A stretch of 64,000 bases of DNA from assembly GCF_000182565.1 (NCBI RefSeq), contig NW_015971542.1, positions 62,001 to 126,000 on the forward strand. Reading direction: 5' to 3'. This document shows, one piece after another, positions 1-11,406 of the stretch. The DNA is from Spizellomyces punctatus DAOM BR117. Taxonomy: Eukaryota; Chytridiomycota; Chytridiomycetes; Spizellomycetales; Spizellomycetaceae. Positions within the stretch are counted from its first letter, which is position 1. Each line of letters opens with the position of its first letter. The position numbers and the translations under genes are program-made. Under the pieces are notes generated by a model, which was given only the letters and a program-made list of their open reading frames with translations, was not told the DNA's origin and ran no database searches.

Positions 1-3000
1 AGCTTTGTCGCGGTCCTTCCCTGGAGCATTCGTACGAAGAGACGACTGCGGGATGATATTGGTATCTTCGGGTTTGGAGATGCCATTGACATCACGTTCT
101 TTGCCTCCTCCGTTCTCCATAGCACTACCGCCATTGATGCATGAGGGGCTGATCGCCTTTCTCTCCTGCACGTTTGCCGGTGGTGGGATTTGCGGGGCAA
201 GTTTTACCGTGAATTCTGCACTTTCACCCGGCTGCAGGCTTCCTCGGCACGGGAGGACACTGATTGGTAATGTGGAATGATCGAGTAGGAGGGTCGGATC
301 CCGTTGTTGCTCGGGAGTTACGAGTCTAAGGTCACTTGGAGATCGCGCTTCCCACTCGGCGATGGAACACAAGTCAATGATTTGGGGCACACCAAACTCA
401 AATTCAATAGCACACTCCTCCTCCTCGTCCTCGTTGCTCGCATGTCGTAGCCCTTCTGGCTCGCGAGAAGATGTCTCGAGTTTCAATCTCTTGCTCCACA
501 CGCGACGCTTGATCTCGGCATTTTTTCGTCGTCTTTCTTCTTCACCCGTCCACTCGCGTATAATTCTCAGCTTTTCTTCCCCAACACTCCCGTAGGCAAT
601 TGGCGCAATGGTAACCATGCCGTGCTCCCGATTGAATCGTAAAGGTGGGCATACTGCACTGCCCCGACAATGAATGACAGTGTGCTTGGTCTGCTCAATG
701 CTCACTTGATGACATGTTATGCTCATATTGTCATACGTGCGACCCTCCTCCAGATCGGTAAGCTGTGGAGCAAACTTTATTGGCACGAGAGTGGTCAACT
801 CAGCCGGTAGGCTGATTTCACCATTGGCCCCGTCAATCGTTAGCGCATTAGGGTGTGAAGATAGAAATCGCAAGGTTTGGGAAAGCAATGATCGGTTGAT
901 GATTTGTAAATGAATAATCTTTGGTGGTTCATAAATCGAGCATGTCCCAAAGTCAACGTTGAGCGTTCTCTCAAGACTGTCACCATGAAGTGTTCCAGGA
1001 ACTTTAAGTTCAACGTCTGTCGTAGTTAACCTACCCTGCAGAGTAACTCTCAGCTTGTATGTGATGCCTTCGGCGACGTATGCTAAGCCAAGTGGAATTA
1101 CAAAGCCGGCCTTCTGTCGGCTTCCAAGTTCGCGGTATGCGCTCCGCGACGGTTTGATTTTTATCTGGAGATGGAACGGTATACTCAGAGGTTGTAAAAA
1201 TGCCAACCTTGGAGAGATCTCAACTTCCCCGAGAGTCGGTATTGTCATTAGTAAACTGTCAGGACGCCCCACATCCTTTGCGGAGGCGGCTGAAACGGTC
1301 TTCTTCGTCCCGCGGTTAATGTCCTCGGTAGAGTGTCCTTCAAGTTGCTCTTGCTCAATACGTTCTGATTCGTCGGGACCTGTCACAAGAAGCTTCACCG
1401 CGTATCGTCCGGCATTTTGAAGTACAACGCTACGCCGATATGATTGATCAACAATGCATAACCCAAAATCCACGTTCGCCTTGTCAAGGGTCACCGGGGG
1501 TAAGCCGATCGTTCCATCGCATCGTATTCTTATCGGTTCTACGCCGAGCTCCTCATCAAAAAAGATTGCAAATGTGGCACCTTCCGACGTTTTTACTCTT
1601 GCTGCAAGACCTTGTGGTGGACTGAACCTAATCTGGATGCTGCACGAACTATATGAACCGAGGAAAAAATCGTCATCGTCATCCTCCGTAGTTACTAGTT
1701 GGAACAGCGGTATGGTGGTATCGTCTTCCTCTAGGATGGCATTATCCTGGTCCTGTATGTGATCAATCCGAAACGTGCCTGGAATGGCGCCGTTGTTTGA
1801 CACTTGGATGCGACGGGTGATAGTGCCTCCAACCAAGCAGGTTCCAAAGTGGATCAGTACCCGTCGAGGCCCTATTTCTTGCGCTAGATGCGCGGAGGAT
1901 TTCTTCTGCGCGACAAGTTTGCCTTCATTTCCCGTTTCATTTCCTTCGGAATCATCTAACACTTCTTCTGGGGAATTATATCTGTCTCTGCCAACACAAA
2001 GGTTGACTGCCTTCGCAACTCCTGCGTCATCGCCACTCACGCTTGTTATGAGTGGCACAAATCTCTTTTTCCTGCAGCCCAGCTTAATCACAAACTCTCC
2101 TCCATACTCCACCAGAAATTTCAAGAATCCGTCTAAATCGTCGTCCATACGATGCTTCGGAGTAAATGTAAGTATGATCTCACATGTTTTGCCAGCGCTC
2201 ATACGACCGCCTGGTCCAGAGGGTCCCCATTGTACAGCAAAAAACTCGCTTAAGCTCGTATCTAGGGGAAGCATCTTAATGGCATTGGTGCGACAGGATG
2301 TGTTGGTTATTGTAACGCGTTTGACATAGGAAGTAGGAGATATGGCATCGTAGTCTTCAAACACGACGGCTGCAGGCGATGCGGTGAAAGGTGGTATTCC
2401 AGGAAGAAGCTGAGCATGCTTTATTCTATCGGCGACATTTGACGTACTATGTTTTATTACGTGACGAGGTGGTGGAAGTGGGACACGTTTGAGTTTTTCT
2501 GGAGACTCTGACTGAATTACTGAATCCAGCAAACGTCTCTTTGCGTGCACTGATGTTGGCAACAACCGCTCGCTTGAAATATGTTGACGTTGCATCACTT
2601 CCAACGGTCCATTTGCTAAATGCTTCAGCCCTCTTGCTTTCCTTTGTACGGTCCAGCAGACATCAGGTGCGTTCCATCCTACTTCCTTTGCCCGCTGCTT
2701 CTGCTTCATTCCCACCATATCCCGTTCCAGTTTACGTCTCCTGGCTTCTTCTCCCTTCAGTCTCTGCAGAATATTTGAATATCGCTCATCATATTGCTTC
2801 TGCAATCTTTCCTCCTCTTTTTGCGCTCTCATATACTTCTGCTGTATCATCTTTTGTATGCTTTCTACGGTGCTCTCCATGTTGCCCCCTTCATTGTTTT
2901 CCTTCTGTACTGGGGCTCGAACGATATGTTGCCTGATTCCTATGATCTCTCTTGTTAGCTCCTTCATAGCGCGTTCTCGCTGTTCCTTCTGTCGTTGTAG

Positions 3001-4710
3001 CTCCTCAGCTCTTATACGCCTACTTTGGTGAATGTCGGACACGGTTTCTCGCAACCTGCTTCGCAATCGCCGTCGAGCGGCAGATATTTTCCTCTGCTGC
3101 TGCTCTTCGTTTGTCTGCAGTTCGGCTTGAATCTCAAGGTGCTGCAGATGCCGCTTTTCCTCAGCGATCTTATGTCGTGCGAGCTTCCTGTCCCGCAAGA
3201 TTTGCATCCACTTGTTTAGAACGACTTTCTCAGCCGCATCCATAACATCGGATTCATGTACCTTCTCGTCCAACGACCGGAGACGGTCCTGTTCGACCAG
3301 TAAAGTAAGATAGACATGCTGTAGCTTAAGCATAGCATCTTCCAGCACAGGTAGCCGGGAGGACGCTTCGGCCAGTACCATTTGATGGTGCTTATAATCT
3401 GCTACCAGTTGCTTGTAGCGCGGGAACAGGTTGAGTACCGGGTCGCAGGGCAAAACAAACGCAGAATCGTCACTGGTCGAATGCTTGCCTTCGGAACGAG
3501 TGCCTTCTTGCGGATGGTCGACAGCCCCTTTTGCATGTAGCTGGAGATTGGTGGACGGCAGACGCTTATCCACCTGCCATGTGTGAGCCTCTTTAGCGAA
3601 GCTTGTGATAGCCTTCTCCAGCTGAGGGATCTCCAACTTTGATTTCGTGTGAATTGTCTAAGATCAGACAACATAGGAACTGTCAGACATATTGAGTGAT
3701 GCTACGGATTTGCGCAGGAAAAGCTTCTGAGTACCTACTCGAAGATCAGCAATCTCTTCCTCTAATCTCCTGTACTCGGCCTCCTTTTCTAACACTGCAC
3801 GATCTCTCTTTGCAATCTTTCGCCTTATGGTTGCTTTCTCCTTTATTATCCGCATCTCTTCCTTTCCTCTAAAGAGACGCAGTCCTCCATCGGTCCAGCG
3901 TCTCTGTAAAACCCATCGTTCATAAGCTATTCGCTCTTTCAATGTCATCGCGCTCAGAACATCCAGGGCCTCCGTAAGGGGGTTCTGTAAGCACCAGGCC
4001 CCTTCATGCGACTCTCCCTCGACGGAATATCCAAATCCTTCGGAAGGTACCGGTGGTGGAGCAAAGCAATATCCGGGGAAAAGCATGCTATCCATCATTT
4101 GCCTCTCATTTGCGGATATCGGTGCGCTTGCACCTCCGGATTGGGAGGACAATATGCTTTGTTTTGACGACAATGACTTACTCATGATTGAAGCCCACAT
4201 GTTTGGCTGGTCCTGCCGGTTCGGTATATTTATCTGATCCATGTAAGTCTCATTACTCTTTGCGTTTGTAGGCAAGTTGCTGAAGGACTGGAAACTTCGA
4301 AGTGGTTGCGGCACTACGGTTTCGGTTGCACTTAGCAGAGAAGACGTGGATTGGGAGACAGACGGCCGTCCTATCGGTAATGTTAACTTCGCCGACGCTT
4401 TCAACAGGTCCGGTCGTATCAAGCCAGTTTGCCCAAATCGCTCATCAATAGAATTCGTTTGCAGAGCTTCCGTCTCATTCGGAGCCTGTAGGTTGTCCGC
4501 CTTGATCTCATTGCTGTTACTTCCAAAGGTGGCGGTTGTAATTGGGGCTTCAGTCAGAGCATTTGCATTGCCATTTGGCACTTCTTCCTTAGTAATACCA
4601 GAATTTTCCGTCTTGCTATCGCCTCCTGATATCGGGCTCTCCTTACTAGCTGACCAGTGCTCCCCTTTGTGGCTTTTGCGATGCTTAACGGCCGGTGATC
4701 TGCTGGCCAT
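1..4710 (-). CDS. CFAP74: CFAP74-like cilia- and flagella-associated protein (C-terminus cut by window edge)
   Basis: Exon 1 runs 4710-3739, a phase-0 intron (donor GTAGGT, acceptor CTTAG) covers 3738-3658, and exon 2 is open from 3657 to base 1, giving about 1,543 visible residues. Residues 1-250 are low-complexity. A charged coiled coil spans roughly residues 260-560, rich in E, Q, R and K. After it come repeated beta-sandwich ASH/MSP-type modules with hallmarks such as VDFGLCIVDQSYRR and LNVDFGTCSIYEP. CFAP74 is a central-apparatus protein of motile cilia (family knowledge), and the human protein is of similar length, so little should be missing. The start is the first ATG of the open frame. 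Exon 2 appears in ATG-based listings only as a shadow because it runs off the window. The assignment rests on architecture and motif resemblance; another ASH-domain ciliary protein is the main alternative. Confidence 0.72.
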
Positions 4711-5006
4711 GACGTAGCAAACGACCAGAGTTCACTGGCGAAGCACTTGATCGTATCCTAGTCTTTTAGGATAGTGGTCGCCTGTGTAATGTTGAACACG
4801 ATGTTGACGTTGTGCTGCTTAGATGCTACATCAAGGGACATAACTCCGAATTACATAAGCAAGGTCAAACTTCCCCACCCCTACTACCAGCACAATTGAC
4901 GCATTCTTTTCTACATATGTTGACAACCTGGCACTAACTACACTATGTTTTAATATTGCAGATCTACACTGACTACTATAGAAAACATGCATTCACTACA
5001 TAACGT

Positions 5007-6432
5007 CTACAACATAATCCTTTCTGGTTGCCCTCCTGATAACCCCAGCTCTCCAATTCGTGTACTCATACCAATACTGGCTACACCTTCTACATCGCAG
5101 GTCAGCAAATTATTCACGTCCATCCTCATGCGCAATATTATATCGCCCATCAAGATAGCCGTGAATAAGAGAACAGGTAAACACCACAAGATCTGTCCAA
5201 TGATGACGCCTTTTAACCCACGCCCTTTGGACAAGTGACCACCCAATATCCAGATGCCATGTATCAGAGAGCCGACACAAGTCCAAGCAACGAAGAGTAA
5301 CGGGAGAAGATGATACTCGATCAATAGCAAACATCGAAACGGAATTGATGCTCCAATGATGAGGCAAATCTCGCAAACCAGAAGAGCAAACAAGGCGTGT
5401 GAGAGCGATAGTTTCGCTTCCGTCAAAAGCTTCAGAATCGTCTCTTTTATCATGAGATCTAGCATTCTGGCACCTTCGACCGCACAGGATGTTATAAGGA
5501 AATGAAAGAAACACATTTTGATGTCTGGAGCACGACATACCTGAAACCACCGCAACTATGACCTGGACTGGCGGCGAGGAGATATTAATACCAGGGCGTG
5601 CCATCAAAGCCATGAGCAAAGCGTTCGCAGCGTTTACGATAGTTCTGCCCCATGGTGACTGCAGGAAGTTGGCGATGGTATCCCTGTAAGTGCAAAAAGG
5701 TGAGAAATTGCAATAAAAAAGGACCAGGTTGCATCAATATGTAACACTAAACTACCTGGACGGAACAGTTTGCATACAGCACCAGTAAACGTACGCAAGT
5801 GGTTGTATGGCTGGGTACGCTAGAACGAACGTTAACGGCTGCTGTTGTGACAATAGCTAAGAACATCATCTAAATATACCTTGAGTACGAAGCTTTATAC
5901 CGTCTTTCGCTCTCAACTCTTCGAGAGGGATGCCATCCCGCGTTAATGGCTTAAAAATGCCATCCACGTACAAGAAATTGTTTGGACCCAGTCCCAAGGT
6001 CTCCAGAGATATTGCGTGTTGACTGGGCAGCTCCACCATGACGCCATTCAGCTCAATTCGCACCGGATCCTCCTCGTGATCAGGCAAATGAATAGATGCA
6101 AGCTCGATAGACTCCTGACAATCACTATAAGCACCCGTCTCAATCAAGTCCCAGGTCGCCTGCAGCTCTTCTACAAATGGAGGCTCCGTATCGAGCTCTG
6201 CGGCGGTACCGGCTACGCTTGGGGGTGGTAGCGGTGCTGGCTGCCTCGCCTGGACCGCCTCCACCGGACCATGAAAATGGTCCGGTGTGCGCTTACGTAT
6301 TGGATAGGATGGACGCGATGAGCGATTCGTGTGTAGATGGGGAGCAACAGCCATGCAATAGTACACCACCCAAATTGAGGTGGCAAAGCCGAGGCAGAAT
6401 ATACCTGAACCAAACAAGACAAGAAACTCCAT
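5007..6432 (-). CDS. Spliced multi-pass membrane protein of unknown function
   Basis: Not recognised. Four exons read in one consistent phase: 6432-5880, 5819-5756, 5683-5541 and 5473-5007, with introns bounded by GTATAT/CTAG, GTAGTT/ACAG and GTATGT/GAAG. The predicted product is 408 residues. The N-terminus has one hydrophobic segment (residues about 5-30). A soluble acidic region follows (about 60-180) that contains a 'LGLGPNNFLYVDG' stretch. The C-terminal exon holds about three hydrophobic helices ('LFALLVCEICLIIGASI', 'LLPLLFVAWTCVGSLIHGIW', 'ILWCLPVLLFTAILMGDII'). The ATG at 6432 is chosen because a good donor (GTAAGT, near 6498) and acceptor (TATCTAG) lie just upstream, so a short 5' non-coding or coding exon may precede it. 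It lies divergent from nothing close by and about 300 bp from the CFAP74 start. Confidence 0.5.
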
Positions 6433-7564
6433 CAGAATGGATCTAGATACAACTCGGATGCACCCACTCGGGGAATATTGAGAATATAACAACTTACGTT
6501 TGCAAAGAGGCAAATATTACACTACTGGAGTATGAGGTTTAGGTTTTGGTGGTTGTTTTTAGTGGTATGAGGAGGGTAATGGAAGAAAAACGCCCCGACG
6601 ACGACGACGACGACCGGCCTTTGATAACTCCCAAGTTGCGGACCACTGCACAGCCACGCGTTAAACAACGTTGACGACATGTCCATTTCGGGCCTAAGTG
6701 GGTTAGGCGACGCGCGAGGACATTGCGCTTGCTGGAGGATATTCAACCAACTTTAAATCAAGAGCGCTTTCATTTGAACGTTTACATCCTTGTAACCTTA
6801 ACCCCGTTCTTGTCCAGCGGGAGCGCTTCTAGGGTAACCAGTCTTCTGCAACGGGAAGAAACGGCTGCGGTGACTTTTTCAGAACGACCGCGTAGGTGAT
6901 GGTGGGTCGGTAGTGTCGCTCGAGCGCTGGTTGGCGGAAGAAGGTGGTTTGGAGGTGGATGGGTATGGGGAGCGAAGCTGTTGGTTAGCGTAAGAAGAAC
7001 GCGTGGATCGGGGAGAGGGGCGCGAAGCTTTTACAAGTTGGGGTCGACGTGTAGGGATGACATGTGGTTTTGTGAGCTGGAGGCTGGGCATTTGATAGGG
7101 CGATGACCGGGCCTGGTGAGTACAAGTAGAGATTTCCATCAGTCTCGTTTCTGTGTATATGTGCACATGTTGATGGTCTACTTGATTGTGTATAATATCG
7201 TGCAACGAGTGATGAAGTCTTATAAAATCATACTAACATAAATGTCGAAAAAGTGTAACGAAAATTACATCTGGAAGCAAAGAGCAGGAAGAAGACAAAG
7301 CACGGAACCCTTCAGACAAACATACTGGGTCCCGTTAGGGCCTCATTGATGAAGCTGTCGTTGCATGATACGGCTCTAGACGAAGCATGTATCTACACCA
7401 AATTCCTGAATAAATATAAGGGCAGACATGCAAAGTTTATTATTAATCCTCGCCATCAACGTATGTACACAGTATCGAGGGGTATAATGTCGAAAAAAAC
7501 CAAAGAAAAAACATCAAGCGAACAACGCGCAGTGAAGTCCTCTACTACAACATACACCAGTAGG
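6433..7564. other. Intergenic stretch without a supported gene
   Basis: It contains a CGA/CGT trinucleotide run near 6597-6613 and serine/proline-rich open frames on the minus strand that begin at non-ATG codons. Neither has family resemblance or a convincing start. The part nearest 6,500 may be the 5' leader of the neighbouring membrane-protein gene. Confidence 0.5.
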
Positions 7565-8413
7565 TCAATCTTCTGAAATATTAACGGTCCTGATTGGAAT
7601 TTGTGCCGGTATTAGGGACGGGTCAATAAACTCATGGGATATCTCGTACAGGGTGTCCGTGAAGAAAAAGAACGAGTGCAGCGTGATGGAGAGGTTGACC
7701 TTTGAAAGATATGCAGCGGCAAACTTTACGATGCCAATACTTTGGCAGATCCCAAGAGCCCACTCCACCAAGCACATGATGATGGAACATATAATGCAGC
7801 GCATGTAGATCGTGCCTATAAATCGCTTCTTGGACTTGTCCCCGTCTAATGCGGACTTGGTAGCGATGACTTTGTGCAAGATGATAAAGTCGGTGGTGTT
7901 GGATAAAATCAGCGTCACGAACGAGAGGGTTAAGAGGGTAATTCTCAACTCTTTCGCAAACGATGGCGTGTCAATGATCGGCGTTGTCCACAGGTCCATG
8001 TCTGGGACGTCGCGGAAGAAGAAATAAAATTCCAAGACGCAGAGTACAAGCCATCCGCAACCAGCAACGTAGTAGACGGCAACGGGCATGTTCGGCAGCA
8101 CACTTCTTAGGCGTCTCACCGTGATCAAGTTCAGAAATGTTCGATGGGTCAAGTCTCGTAACGGGGTTGAAAACATCATTATGTTGTATACCAAGATAGA
8201 ACCCCCTGCCACAGCCCAATTGATGTTGAACCAACTGATAGAAGCATCCATGATCAACCCCAAGTACGCAACGAGCCACAGCACCCGGATCGTCCCTTTC
8301 AGCTTGAGTGCCGGCAAGGAGATGAACATGTACAGACAGTCCATAAGGACTGCACCGACGCAAAAGCTCGCGGCAAGACGCTCGAGGATAAGAACGGTCG
8401 CGGGATTAAGCAT
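7565..8413 (-). CDS. Intronless seven-helix membrane protein (orphan)
   Basis: A 282-residue ORF with ATG at 8413 and no intron. Hydrophobic segments are visible at about residues 12-35, 42-62, 66-83, 109-133, 155-180, 197-225 and 237-258, which suggests seven transmembrane helices. The loops carry basic residues, for example 'THRTFLNLITVRRLRS' after helix 3 and 'KSALDGDKSKKRF' before helix 6. No rhodopsin retinal lysine context, DRY or NPxxY motif was seen, so it is not assigned to a receptor class. Its size and layout resemble the gene at 51975-52814, although no clear sequence similarity is visible by eye. A TATATAA element lies about 70 bases upstream of the start, on the coding strand. 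Function unknown; a sensory or lineage-specific membrane protein is only a guess. Confidence 0.7.
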   Translation of the reverse strand: MLNPATVLILERLAASFCVGAVLMDCLYMFISLPALKLKGTIRVLWLVAYLGLIMDASISWFNINWAVAGGSILVYNIMMFSTPLRDLTHRTFLNLITVRRLRSVLPNMPVAVYYVAGCGWLVLCVLEFYFFFRDVPDMDLWTTPIIDTPSFAKELRITLLTLSFVTLILSNTTDFIILHKVIATKSALDGDKSKKRFIGTIYMRCIICSIIMCLVEWALGICQSIGIVKFAAAYLSKVNLSITLHSFFFFTDTLYEISHEFIDPSLIPAQIPIRTVNISED

Positions 8414-8480
8414 ATGGTCCTACAGAAAGTAGCAACCGGCGACAAGCTTGTCTGGGAGACAAGAGTAGCTGACCAAGTCG

Positions 8481-8487
8481 TTATATA
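8481..8487 (-). promoter_or_regulatory. TATA-like element upstream of the seven-TM gene at 7565-8413
   Basis: The minus strand reads TATATAA about 70 bases before the ATG at 8413. Position and sequence fit a TATA box, but no transcription start is known. Confidence 0.35.
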
Positions 8488-9080
8488 TTCAGCACATCTT
8501 CTAACCCAATGGGCCCTTGTCCCGAGAACTGGGCTCCTACAGCCGTTTGCGTGCTTAACAGATTGGCGATGGTTTATTATTAGCATCTTTTTCCAACATT
8601 TGAATTAACCAGTATATAAGCCAATGTAGGAATGCTTGTTTGCCATTGCACAAACGGACCAGTCCGGAGCCACGCCCCTCCGTGAACAAGGGATGGATCC
8701 AAGGGCTCAACATTTCAGCATGTTACCACATTTAGTTCCAAAATAAGGGTCAGATTAGGGATAATATGCATACCCGTGTTCGACAGAAGGATTTGCTTGC
8801 GCATCTGACCATGGTGAACAAAAGTGGAACTTCCGTCAATGAACCCGCGACGCCCAGAAAGGTGACGTTGGAGCGGGGCTTGTGTGCACGGTATGATTGT
8901 CGCTGCTTGCTGTTTTAGTCGCTGCTGGTAGGATGACGTTGCTGGATGCTCGGGACGTTTGGTACATAATAAAAGTGTGGGTTTGGGAATGCTGGAAAAT
9001 GTATAACAAACAAAGCAAACATTATTTACATTAATACTTGCCGGGATATCTCCTGCCTCTGATCGTTTACGGATATTTAT
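8488..9080. other. Intergenic stretch, no gene seen
   Basis: There is no open frame with family resemblance on either strand. The sequence has normal CpG content, unlike the region that begins near 9,660. Confidence 0.4.
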
Positions 9081-9644
9081 TCAGCTACCCAACTTTTGCA
9101 ACCGGCGACAACCTCCATATGCATAGACAAACGTATTAATGGCGCGGCATGAATTGCAGCCCAACGTCATTGGATCATTCGGTCGCTGTGCACCCATATG
9201 CCGTAACAATAAAGCCTCTTTTTCAGGAACGATCCAGAAAGCCGTATTCTGGTACAAAGGAAGCGACACGACAGCTTGTTGATTAGCAATGGTCAAGACG
9301 CAGATTTCCCCAAGTGTCCCAGCCCATAAACTTTTGAGTTGCCTCAAAATACCGCTGCTTTCCTCCAACATAATTGCACCCACTTTTTCACACAAGCCCT
9401 GCATTGGTCCCGGGGCTTTTGCATCTGGATTGAAGCTTCGATGCCCTGTACTGGCCAATCTTGACCAGAATTGGCTTGCAATCCACATTATTGGTGAGAT
9501 ACACTGTAATGAGCGCAAATTGCAGAACGAGACGCTGAGACGCCAGGTGTTCGCTGCTCTCTTTTCTGGACAGAATAAGGCATCTTTGGTTGGGACACAG
9601 TCTACAATTGCACACCCCAGAATCCATTTTATGATCATTGTCAT
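9081..9644 (-). CDS. Hypothetical protein or gene relic (187 residues)
   Basis: An ATG-started frame of 187 codons, longer than expected by chance. I do not recognise it. It contains scattered cysteines ('LGCNSCRAINTFVYAYGGC' near the C-terminus) that could be a metal site, and a tryptophan-containing central part. A second minus-strand frame of 83 codons lies just upstream (9942-9691), separated by stops. The two could be exons of one gene or pieces of a decayed one. DNA upstream of about 9,660 is CpG-poor, like the transposon cluster, which favours a relic. No splice pair joining the two frames was convincing. Confidence 0.25.
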   Translation of the reverse strand: MTMIIKWILGCAIVDCVPTKDALFCPEKRAANTWRLSVSFCNLRSLQCISPIMWIASQFWSRLASTGHRSFNPDAKAPGPMQGLCEKVGAIMLEESSGILRQLKSLWAGTLGEICVLTIANQQAVVSLPLYQNTAFWIVPEKEALLLRHMGAQRPNDPMTLGCNSCRAINTFVYAYGGCRRLQKLGS

Positions 9645-10777
9645 TTAAGTGGCAACATCCAATTGAGGCAAAATCTTGGACACTGAGCCTTCAATTTGTA
9701 GCATGCCGGGCTGGGACATTGGATGCATGTTGACCACAGCAACCAACTATCGGTGGCAAATCAACAGCAATTGTCTCACAATGATGTTGCAACACTTTAA
9801 GAACAATGGTAACTAACTCAAATGCTGGATCGCACTGCTTGCCCATCATTGCTGCTGCTCTTCCTGAGCCCTTTTGAGCAAGTAGAGACATCACTGCAGC
9901 AGAGAGCAAATCATTGGGAGCAACCTTATTTTCCATAGTCACCTACCAAATATCTCATGCACAAATAAATGAACTGACAATGTGCTTTGCTCAACTCTGA
10001 AAGCACATGAATTGGACTGCCCAATCCACAAAGACATCAAAATTATGAATGGTTGCTCACACCACCACTTGATGGTGCTGCCTTTGAGGAAGAGTTTGGA
10101 TAGCTCTCTCACAGATGATCCTTTTTACAGGGACCTGCTGCCAGGGGTTTGGGAAAACTTCACCCTCCTGCAGCTGTGTACCACTTGATTACACTTTTTT
10201 TTATGCTTTAAAACTCTGCAAACCTCTCTGCTGTCAAGTGATTGGATCACTCTCTTGGAAAAAGAGCTAGGTGCAGTCTTGCTTCTACAGCAGATAGATT
10301 GTACAGTGCCATCCTTATCCAGCCAAACTGGTACAGCTGAGAGGCCATTCACCTCTGCTTCATAATCCATTCCTCAGCAGAAGGCAAGGGCCATTTGCCA
10401 GCTAATTTACAGGAATCACAGCTTCTAACTTGCCATTGGACTATCACAAAGACATTTTCTGATTTCATGCATTTTTGTGGATACACAGGATAGCAAGGAA
10501 GAGAAGGCAATGTATGGCACAATGATACAGAGGTACCTACCACCATCAACCAGTCAATAATCCCCAAGATGTAGGTTGGAATGGATTGATTCAATTGAAT
10601 GTGAATATCTTTACAGTCATATTAGCTTCACCATGAAAGGGTGCACATTGCTTAATGGTGTAGTACAAGTGACTTTCATATAAATGTTAGTAAGCCTCAT
10701 TGGCACAGTCATCCTGTTTGAAAGACCACCACACAACTGCATCTGTGGCCATGAATGGCACTGGACTTTGATGACAG
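9645..10777. other. CpG-poor non-coding DNA at the left edge of the transposon cluster
   Basis: It holds only short broken frames on the minus strand (near 10594-10125 and 9942-9691). CpG is almost absent and TpG/CpA abundant, the same composition as the retroelements to the right. It is probably old transposon or methylated relic sequence. Its original continuation, before insertions, is at 29076. Confidence 0.4.
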
Positions 10778-11349
10778 TGTAACGGATTTTTTGTTGGTAG
10801 ACTACGGTAAAGACAACTTGGGTCTCCTAGCAGGTTGTGTGGGTGTCTGTACTAGGAATCGTAGTCTCCAAATCCTTTCTTTGGGCATCGGTAGTGACTT
10901 GAGGGCGAGAGGCAAGGAGAGTTGGTTAGTTGTGAACCGAGCAGGATTTAGAGGCTTCAGTGCAGGTGATCAGGCCATTGAAGTGCTCTGTTAGGTTCCT
11001 GTTAACCTAGGATTGGGGTTGAGAAGCTAGTTGTGGGGATTTTTTGTCACTACGGCTTCTGGCCGCCGACTTATTTTATTGAATTCCTCTTTTTATACAA
11101 GAATATGCTACGGTAACGTCTACACTAGTTTCTGTAGCCTTCATTAGGGTGGCGGCATCCGATCTTCCCATCTCAGACCATCACCATGATCGATCATGGC
11201 TGCATAACATATCCTTCACGCTGCGCTGGTGTAGCCCAGAACCGAGCTTGATCTTAGGGGTTTCGAAGCTTAGGTTACAATTGCGGAAACCTCAATCATG
11301 GTCACCTGATGCCTTTGAGCAAACCGGTTTATCAGAGTCATTTGCTACA
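10778..11349 (-). repeat. Gypsy-1 LTR (3' LTR in element orientation)
   Basis: 572 bp, TGTAAC to GCTACA on the plus strand, matching 19040-19611 without indels. The flanking ACAG is the target duplication. Confidence 0.95.
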
Positions 11350-11361
11350 TCCCCCCTTCGA
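11350..11361 (-). other. Gypsy-1 polypurine tract
   Basis: On the minus strand the bases just before the LTR read CGAAGGGGGGA, a purine run in the expected place for second-strand priming. Confidence 0.75.
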
Positions 11362-11406
11362 AAAAGAAGGTTTGGCAACTCGTCTGTGAGTGTCTGAACC
11401 TCGCTT

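Noticed and set aside
6522-6746. 74-codon frame with a valine run
   Set aside because: It is the translation of a GAC/CGT triplet repeat, with no other support.
6879-7205. 108-codon Ser/Pro-rich minus frame
   Set aside because: Begins at TTG, is low-complexity and has no family resemblance.
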